Of a stretch of DNA of 64,000 nt, positions 52,360 through 61,300 are shown piece after piece. Every line of letters begins with the position of its first letter. Position 1 is the stretch's first letter. A program made the position numbers and the translations under genes. Under the pieces are notes generated by a model. That model saw only the letters and a program-made list of their open reading frames with translations, did no database searches and was not told the DNA's origin. The DNA is from Algibacter luteus (lineage in GTDB: Bacteria > Bacteroidota > Bacteroidia > Flavobacteriales > Flavobacteriaceae). Location: NCBI RefSeq assembly GCF_900141715.1, contig NZ_FQYK01000010.1, forward strand, positions 17,685-81,684, given 5' to 3'.

Positions 52360-54426
52360 CTAGTCTTCTATTTTTTTAAGGTAATAGTCGTAAGTAGCAA
52401 ATTGAGATCTTACCTTTTCCTTATCATTTTTTAGATATTCATTTTCTTGGGAATCAGTTAATAATCTCGCTTTTACATTATCATTCCAACTGATATTGAA
52501 TGTATCGATGATTTCTTTTTTAATGTCGTCATCATAAATTGGGCAACTTACTTCTACTCTATTTTCAATATTTCTGGTCATCCAATCAGCCGAAGAAATA
52601 TAAAGTTTGGAATTCTCATTATTTCCGAAGATATAAACTCTAGAATGTTCTAAAAACTTATCTACTACACTAATTACTTTTATATTTTCGCTCATGCCTT
52701 TTATACCAGGAATTAAGCAGCAAAGCCCTCTAACAATCATTTGAATTTTAACCCCTGCTCTACTGGCTTCATATAATTTATCAACCATGGGATAGCTGGA
52801 AATACTATTCATTTTTAATCGAATAAGCCCTTCTCGACCCTGTTTCACATTTTCAATTTCTTTGTCTATCAACTTAAAAACAGCACTTTTAGTGTAATGA
52901 GGTGATACAATAAGATGTTTATACTTATAAATTCTGTAATTAGTTTCAAAGAAGCTAAAAATTTGATCAACGTCTTTTAAAATCTTTTTATTTGATGTGA
53001 ATAGCGTATAATCAGTATAAATTTTTGCTGTTGATTCGTTGAAATTACCAGTGCTTATAAAACCATAGCGTCTTAGTTTTTTTCCTTCTTCACGCTCAAT
53101 CACACACATTTTACTGTGCACTTTAAGTCCTGCTACTCCAAAAATTAAATTAACGCCTTCATCTTCCATTTGTTGGGCATAATCAATATTGGCTTGTTCA
53201 TCAAACCGTGCTCTTAGTTCGATAGAAACCGTTACAGATTTACCGTTAATAGCCGCATTTATAAGCGAACTCGCCACATGTGAAATTTCAGCAAGTCTAT
53301 AAATTGTAATTTTTATGGTTTTAACTTTAGGGTCTAACGCGGCTTCTCTTAAAAATTTCACAACATATGCGAAAGTTTGGTAAGGAGCGTGCAGTAAATA
53401 GTCTTTCTTGGCTATGGCTTCAAAAATACTGTCTTTTAAACTTAACCCTTTTATTGGTAGTGGCTCAATTTTAGAATAAAGTAAATCTGTTCTCCCTAAA
53501 CTCGGGAAACTCATATAATCTCGTCTGTTGTGATATCTCCCGCCAGGAATTATACTATCGGTTGTATCAATGCCCATTTTAGTCATTAAAAACCTAAGGG
53601 TTTCTTTATGTATCGTTTTATCATATACAAATCGAACAGGTTCGCCTATTTGACGGTGTTTTACACTATCTGAAATTTTTTCAATAAAACTTTTACTTAA
53701 ATCACTTTCAAAATCTAACTCACCATCTCTGGTAATTTTTATCATATGAGCTGAAATAGATTTGTAATTAAAAATATTGAAAATATCCTCCAAACAGTAG
53801 CGTAATAAATCATCCACCATAATGATGAAATTTTTATCACCTTCTTTAGGAAGTTCAACAAATCGATTAACAGATTTAGGGATTTCAATAAGTGCAAATT
53901 GCTTTTGGTCTCCAGACATAAGCATTCTTACAGCTAGATAAGCAGCACTATCTTTTAAATTGGGTAAAACTACGGAGTCATTGAGTATTATGGTAACAAG
54001 CGCAGGACTTACAGTTTTAATAAAATATTCTTTAATGAATTCATGTTGTATGTCATCAATTTGAGTTTCATCTATAACATAAATGTTTTCATCTTTAAGA
54101 CTTTGGTCTATTATGCGTAAAATTTCAACACTTTCACTTTGTTGCTTGATTACAATTTGGGTAATAATTTCTAGTAATTCTTTAGCTTTTATGCCACCTA
54201 ATTCACTCTTACCGCCTTTACCTGCTTCAACAATGCGTTTTACAGTAGCATATCTTACTTTAAAAAACTCATCTAAATTATTCGAAAAAATACCTAAAAA
54301 CCGAAGTCTTTCAATTAATGGAACTGTTTCATCTGCAGCTTCTTGCAAAACTCTTGCATTAAATTGAAGCCAACTAATTTCTCTATTTATGTAACTATTA
54401 TTGTTTGAAATTTCAGTTTTCGACAT
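52360..54426 (-). CDS. ppk1: Polyphosphate kinase 1
   Basis: A 688-residue enzyme that reversibly polymerises phosphate from ATP. It starts with the N domain (YINREISWLQFNARVLQEA) and ends with two PLD-like catalytic domains. The phosphorylated His is in GLKVHSKMCVIER, and the second conserved His is in FLEHSRVYIFGN. FNESTAKIYTDYTLFT is also conserved. Length matches E. coli Ppk (688). It is upstream of ppx with a 1-bp gap. The product acts at the inner membrane. Confidence 0.95.
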   Translation of the reverse strand: MSKTEISNNNSYINREISWLQFNARVLQEAADETVPLIERLRFLGIFSNNLDEFFKVRYATVKRIVEAGKGGKSELGGIKAKELLEIITQIVIKQQSESVEILRIIDQSLKDENIYVIDETQIDDIQHEFIKEYFIKTVSPALVTIILNDSVVLPNLKDSAAYLAVRMLMSGDQKQFALIEIPKSVNRFVELPKEGDKNFIIMVDDLLRYCLEDIFNIFNYKSISAHMIKITRDGELDFESDLSKSFIEKISDSVKHRQIGEPVRFVYDKTIHKETLRFLMTKMGIDTTDSIIPGGRYHNRRDYMSFPSLGRTDLLYSKIEPLPIKGLSLKDSIFEAIAKKDYLLHAPYQTFAYVVKFLREAALDPKVKTIKITIYRLAEISHVASSLINAAINGKSVTVSIELRARFDEQANIDYAQQMEDEGVNLIFGVAGLKVHSKMCVIEREEGKKLRRYGFISTGNFNESTAKIYTDYTLFTSNKKILKDVDQIFSFFETNYRIYKYKHLIVSPHYTKSAVFKLIDKEIENVKQGREGLIRLKMNSISSYPMVDKLYEASRAGVKIQMIVRGLCCLIPGIKGMSENIKVISVVDKFLEHSRVYIFGNNENSKLYISSADWMTRNIENRVEVSCPIYDDDIKKEIIDTFNISWNDNVKARLLTDSQENEYLKNDKEKVRSQFATYDYYLKKIED

Positions 54427-54550
54427 TAATTATCTCTTTAATTTTACTACAAAACAAATATATTCTATTTACTAGAAAAACAATGCCTTTAAATGCTTAA
54501 GCTGTTATAAAATTTCAACAATTATTTAAAATATTTAAGATGAATAATTT

Positions 54551-55036
54551 TTATTTAAAATTACGCGGAAAAAAGGTGTTTTGCGTTATTCCTGGTTTTA
54601 ATGCATTCCAATTATCAATATCAAACTCAATAATAACCACTCCACTAGTTGGAACATTATCTATAAAAGTGCTGCCATAAGTATTAACAAAATAGGTTAT
54701 CGCATGATTATGTCCAAAAACCATTAAGGTGTTCACAGTGGTATCGCAGGATTTTATTGTTCGAATCAAATCATTTCCTGAAAAATCGTACAAATCATGA
54801 TTCAATATTACGATTTCAGGATTAATATTGAGTTCAGAAATGAAAATTTCAGATGTCATTCGAGTTCGCACCGCATCACTACATAACACCAAGTCTATGT
54901 CTAAATCCAGTTTGTTTAATGCTTTAGAGACAAAGGCAGCATCCTTAAAACCCCTTGTTTTCAGTGGTCTAGCATGATCATCAACCGGATGTTCCCAAGA
55001 AGATTTCGCGTGTCTAACTAAAATTAATCTTTTCAT
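54551..55036 (-). CDS. SixA-like phosphohistidine phosphatase
   Basis: About 161 residues from ATG 55036 (MKRLILVRHAKSSWEHPVDD). A longer frame from 55165 adds 43 residues unlike the family and is rejected. It is a histidine-phosphatase-fold enzyme: the catalytic motif is LVRHAKSSW, with LVLCSDAVRTRMTS and LMVFGHNHAI supplying the second Arg and His. The family removes phosphate from His residues of signalling proteins (SixA) or acts on small phosphates. It lies 124 bp upstream of ppk1, so a link to phosphate signalling is possible but unproven. Confidence 0.87.
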   Translation of the reverse strand: MKRLILVRHAKSSWEHPVDDHARPLKTRGFKDAAFVSKALNKLDLDIDLVLCSDAVRTRMTSEIFISELNINPEIVILNHDLYDFSGNDLIRTIKSCDTTVNTLMVFGHNHAITYFVNTYGSTFIDNVPTSGVVIIEFDIDNWNALKPGITQNTFFPRNFK

Positions 55037-55061
55037 AAAACATCGTTTAAATGCATTTTTC

Positions 55062-55091
55062 ATCGATAAAAAACAACAATTATCGATAAAA
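55062..55091. promoter_or_regulatory. Tandem ATCGATAAAA direct repeat
   Basis: ATCGATAAAA occurs at 55062-55071 and again at 55082-55091, exactly 20 bp apart, two helical turns. The pair lies 26 bp upstream of the sixA-like ATG, between divergent genes. It could be two binding sites on one DNA face; no known regulator is assigned. Confidence 0.35.
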
Positions 55092-55293
55092 TGTTGGTTT
55101 TTTCGGATTAAATATATATTTTGGCTCACTAAAATAATAGAATAATGACCCCAAATCGAGTTCACTCAAATTATCTATCGGCATTTATATTCGTGCTATT
55201 CCCTCATTCAATTATAGAATTAATTGCTTTTAAATCATTAAACACATGATTTACAGGTCATTCTATAATCTAAAATATAACAAATAATTTTTA

Positions 55294-55308
55294 TGTCGAT
55301 TGTCGACA
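55294..55308. promoter_or_regulatory. Perfect palindrome TGTCGA-TTG-TCGACA before the giant gene
   Basis: An exact inverted repeat with 6-bp arms ends 9 bp before the ATG at 55318. It could be an operator or an RNA hairpin masking the ribosome-binding region. Its position is the most informative feature of the 281-bp gap. Confidence 0.4.
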
Positions 55309-55317
55309 CATTTTATA

Positions 55318-58300
55318 ATGAAGGAAAATTACGAAATTATGAATACAAATTGCAATCTTATTAAAAGCATGTCTACTGTTTTTAAAAAATCCCTTGGTGC
55401 TTTTTTAAATCTGCTTTTCATTCATTCTTTTAAAACAATAAAAAACAAACCCAATGTAGTATGGCTCGTAGCCGTATTATTCTTATTGGGATTATATACT
55501 AACCAACTTAACGCACAAAATCCTGGGCAAGCAGCCAACTTTAGTATAAAGGCTGATACCTATTCAGGTGCTTTTAATTCGGTTTCTGATGACTGGTTTC
55601 AAGGTCCAAACGGTAACGGTATGATTGACGAAAGTCAAACTGCCGCGTGGACAGCCATTACAAATGCCAAATCAAATCAAGCTTTTACAGCACGATCTAA
55701 ATACAACCAATATCAAGTAGTTGATGGTTACTTGCTTTATGATGCTATTTATGGTAGAGATCATGTAAATTTAAGTGGATCAAATGACTTTACTTCCTTT
55801 GCAGGAAGTAGTGGTAAAAATGGTGATAACCCACAAACTACATGGGTGGTTGATAATACAGGTTCACCAACAAGTACTGTCGATTTATTAGATGTATACG
55901 CACACATACGTAGAGAAGGTAGTACCGTGGGTCAAAACATGTGGCTAGATATGGCGGTATCTACTTTAGGAAACACCGGAACGCACTATGTAGATTTTGA
56001 ATTATTTACAACTGATTTAGCCTTAAATGGCGCCGGTGGTTTTCAAGAGTCTGGTGATGATTTACAAGGAGGACATACAGCTTGGTCGTTTGATGGCAGT
56101 GGTAATATTACTGGCTATGGCGATTTAGTTGCCGGATTTGCGTATTCAGGATCTACTATCCAAGGTGTTGAGCTAAGAATATGGGTAAAAAGAAGTGATT
56201 TTGAAAATGTAACCCCGGCAGGATTTAGTTGGGGCGCAGAATGTGATGGAGATTCAAATGGATCGACATACGGATACGCCCAAGTAATAATTCCACCTGG
56301 TGGAAAATTCGATTCAGGTAATCCTGGAAATGTATCGGGCCCACCATGGAAAACATTTAGTGGTGGCGAACCATCGTTCACTTATGACAACGGAGCCTTT
56401 GCCGAAGTAGGTATAAATTTATCTGTTTTAGGTGTAGACCCAAGTGTAGCTAATAGCAATCCTTGTGACCCTCCGTTTAAAAAAATATTAGTAAAATCAA
56501 GGTCTTCAGCATCTTTTACATCAAACCTAAAAGATTTTGCAGGACCTTATGAGTTTTTAGCGTCTCCTTTGGTAGATACCACCATTGATGTTGAAGCACC
56601 TGGTCATTTTTTATGTGAAGCAGAGCAACTACAATTGTCACCGTTAAATCCTTATAACGGTGCTTATTATGTTTATACTACTCTAGATGGCGAATTTTTA
56701 GATGGTACTCAAGAATTTATCGGCGAAAACGCTATAATTACAAAACCAGGAACTTATAAATTAACCGGTTCACCTGCTGCTGGTTGTACGATAACTGAAA
56801 GTTATGTTACCATTTATGCACAACCTTGTGCGATAGATGATGACATGGGTGAAATTATAGAAAATAGTAGCACTGGTGTAAAATTAAAGGTAACATTTAA
56901 TGATACTGATCTTGATGATGATATAGACAAAACGACACTTAATAATGATAGCCCTTTATTACAACCAACAGGAGGTACATTAATTATTAATTTTGCTGGT
57001 GATATTACATATATTCCTAATCCTGATTTTTATGGTCCCGATTCTTTCGAGTACCAAATTTGTGATGACCAAGGTTTTTGTGACACCGCACTAGTAACAG
57101 TAATGGTATTACAAGATTCGGATGATGATGGAACAGGAGATATATACGATTTAGATAATGATAATGACGGTATCCCAGATACCATTGAATGTGCCGTAGT
57201 AGCCAAACCACGTATTTTGAATGCCGATTTTGAAGCTGTAAATATTGTATCTTCTGGCTTAGATGAGGGGCCTACAGATGTCGTAGCCGGTTATCCTGGG
57301 ATATGGAAAGGAGATGAAAGTAATATTCCCAATTGGGAAAGTACTGATACTAGCAGCCATTTAGAAATTTGGAATAATGCACACAACTTAAGAAACGGTG
57401 CGGGACATGATAGGGATGGAAAAGCCTACTCAGGTAGCCAATGGGCAGAAGTAAATGCCTCATCAAACAATGGGTTGTATCAAGATATTATTACCACTCC
57501 AGGCGATGTATTACAATGGTCTTTTGCACATCGAAAAAGAGTAGGTTTTAAAAATAGTGCTAATGAAGATATTGTAAGTCTAGAAATTGGTGCCCCGGGT
57601 AGTACGATAAGTCAAGGAAATTTCACCTCTCACCCTTTTTCAATTTGGACTAAACATACGGGTACATATACCGTTCCGGCTGGCCAAACCGTTACTCGAT
57701 TAACATTTACTTGGGTACAATCGGCATCTGGTAATGCAACTCAAGGAAATTTTATTGATGCTGTTGAACTATATTTTGTAGATACTGGTTGTGCGGATAG
57801 CGACGGTGATGGTGTTCCAAACAATTTAGATTTAGATTCTGATAACGATGGTATACCTGATGTTTTAGAGGCTGGTTTTGAAGATGCGAATAACGACGGA
57901 TTAGTAGATACTTCAAACTATGGCAATAATGGTTTAGCTAATGAAGTTGAAACTTTTGCTGATAGCGGCGCTTTGGCGGTTCTTCCATTAAACTCTGATG
58001 AATCAACGGATATTTCTGCTGGAATGTACGACTTTTTGGACGTAGATTCTGATAATGATGGAATTACAGATACGAAAGAAGCATTCTCTGATAATATCAT
58101 GTATAATGATGCAGATAATGATGGCCTCATTGATGGTTATTTTGATATAGATATTAATGGATGGTTTGATACCATTGATGCGGAACCTACTTTTCCGGTT
58201 AGACGAAATTCAGACTCAGATGCTTTTCCAGATTATTTAGATATCGATTCTGATAACGACGGTATTCCAGACACAGTAGAAGGAAATATTGATGTACTCG

Positions 58301-61300
58301 ATGCCGATAATAACGGTATTGTTGGAGACGGAATTCCTAACGATGAAGATTTTGATGGACTTGCAGATACCAACGACCCTGACTTTACAGGCAATGTGCT
58401 TGGTGGTTCAGGATTCTATCAAGATACAGATGGTGATGGATTAAATAATACTATTGATATTGATGCCGATAACGACGGAATTATTGATAATACCGAAGGC
58501 TCTTCAACATTTGCATATATCGCACCAGCAGGAACAGATACCGATGGTGATGGATTAGACGACGCTTACGATGTTGATAACGGCGGTACTGCTATTGGAT
58601 ATGTAAATATTGACGGTGGAATGAATCCTGATTATTTAGATGTGGATTCAGATGGTGATGGAATAAAAGATATAAGAGAAAATAATATTGTTAATACAGC
58701 AGATGCCGACGTTTTAGATTTAAATAACGACGGAATGGTTGACCCAACTAAATTTACTGATGCAGATGGCGATGGATTAGCAGATGAATTCGATTTAATT
58801 AATGGAAAAACCAATACATTAAATGGAACCAATAACAATCAAACACCAAATTCTCAACCAGATGCAGATCCGCAAAATCCAGGAGGCGATAGAGACTGGA
58901 GAGAATGGTATGGACAAGATACCGATCTCGATTTAATCCCGGATTATTTAGATTTAGATGATGATAATGATGGTATTTTAGATACCGTAGAAGAAGCAGC
59001 AGCAGATACCGATATTGATAACGATGGTATCCCAAATTTATTAGATTTAGATTCTGATGGCGATGGTATTCCAGATCATACAGATGCTGGTGGTACTTTT
59101 GATTACGATAATAGCGGTATGCCTGGAACAGGTATTTTAACTACAACGGATAAACTTCCACCACCTAATGCGGCGTTATTCGAGGTAGATGCAAATGGAG
59201 TTCCGACATTAGTCGGACCCACGGGTATTTCACCTTTAGATAGCGATGGAGATGGTTTACCTAATTATTTAGATTTAGATTCTGATAACGATGGAATACT
59301 TGATGTTATTGAAGCTGGAGGTAACGATGCTAACGGCGACGGTATATACGGTCCTGGTACTTCAAATGATATAGATTCTGATGGTATTGCCGATGCTATT
59401 GATTTATTCGATAACACCGGTGGAAATGCAGATGTATTACTTGGAGGAACACCCTTAACCGTGCCAGATTCCGATGGTGATCTTATAAAAAACTTTCAAG
59501 ATTTAGATTCTGATAATGATGCTATCCCGGATATTGTTGAAGGCCAACCAACCATTGGTTATGTAGCGCCTTTAGGTAGCTTATTGGACACCGATGGTGA
59601 TGGAATTAACGACAGATTTGATATTGATAGCGGCGGAACACCAATTGTACCAGTTGATACTGATTCAGATTATACGCCAGATTATTTAGATTTAGATTCT
59701 GATGGTGATTTTCTTTTCGATATCGCTGAGTCTGGAGCAACGCGAGCTGCTGCTGACGGTGATAATGATGGAAAAACTGATAATACCGTAGGAGCTAATG
59801 GATTGGATAATACGTTCGAATTATTAGATACTTATGCAGACCCTAATGGAACTTTAGATGATACTCAATTTGATAATTTTCCAGATGAAGATTCAGATGT
59901 GTTTTCGGGTGGTGATGTAGATTATAGAGATGGTGGTGTTGAAGATTTTGATGGTGATACAGTCCCAGATGCGATTGATTTAGATGATGATGATGACGGG
60001 ATTTTAGATACTGACGAATCCTATGGTGCAAACCCAAATGCTGATGACGATGGTGATGGCTTATCAAATTATTTAGATCCAGATTTTTGCACCTTAAATG
60101 CCTTTGGTATTTGTGCTAATTTAGATATAGATAACGATGGAATTCCAAATCATTTCGATTTAGATAGTGATGGTGATGGTTGTAACGATGCCATGGAAGC
60201 TTATAATGATGCAACCGTAGATCCTGATTTCGATGGTATTTGGGGTTCAGGCGTACCTGTTGTTGATGCAAACGGTTTAGTTATTGCTGCTGGAGTTACT
60301 GGTTCAACATATGATACCACGCCTGCTGATACCGATACCTCTACAATTGCAGACTTTTTAGAAAGCACCATATTTGTGGCATGTTTATCAGATTTAAGTA
60401 TTACTAAAACAGTTGATAATACGACACCACAAATAAATGATATTGTGACATTTACAATAACCATTTTTAATTCTGGGCCATTCACAACTTCTGGTATAAA
60501 ATTACGCGATTTATTACCTTCAGAATTAGCATACAATGCTACAAATTCAACCATTCCTCCTTCTACTTCTTACGATAGTAGCACGGGTGTATGGGATTTA
60601 AGTAGTATCACGCTTGGTATAAATGCTTCAATTCAAATTCAAATTGCAGCAACAGCAAGTGCTAGTTGTTCGCTTACTACAAATGAAGCAGAAATAATTA
60701 GTAGTAAAAGATTTGATTTAGATTCAACGCCTGACAACAACAACATAGCTGAGGATGATTATGATACAGCAACTTTAACCGTTACAGATACTACCGATCC
60801 TACTTGGACGTCAACGCTTCCAGTAAATGGTACCTATCAGTGTAACGCGGTGCCAGCGCCTGTTACTTTAACAGCAACAGATAATTGTGGAACGGCAACC
60901 GTAACTTATAATGAAGTAAGAACAAATGGGTCTTGCGATTCCAATTATACATTAACAAGAACTTGGACAGCCACAGATTGTTGTGGTGCTAACAGTATTT
61001 CTCATGTACAAACATTAAATGTTATTGATACAACAGCGCCAACTGCTAGTGACACTACCCCACTTACTGTGCAATGTTTTAGCACAATTCCCGCAGCAGA
61101 CCCGAATGTGGTTACTGGGGAATCGGATAACTGTTCATCGAACGTGACAGTAGCATTTTTATCAGAATCGAATAATGGTGGTGCTGGTACAACTACTAGT
61201 CCTTATGTATTAACTAGAATTTACCGAGTTTCTGATGATTGTGGAAATTATATTGATGTTCCGCATCAAATTACAGTTATTGATAATACGGCTCCGGTAA

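Noticed and set aside
54908..55165. Extended N-terminus for the SixA-like protein
   Set aside because: The catalytic-fold start MKRLILVRHAKSSW begins at 55036; the upstream 43 residues look like translated intergenic DNA.
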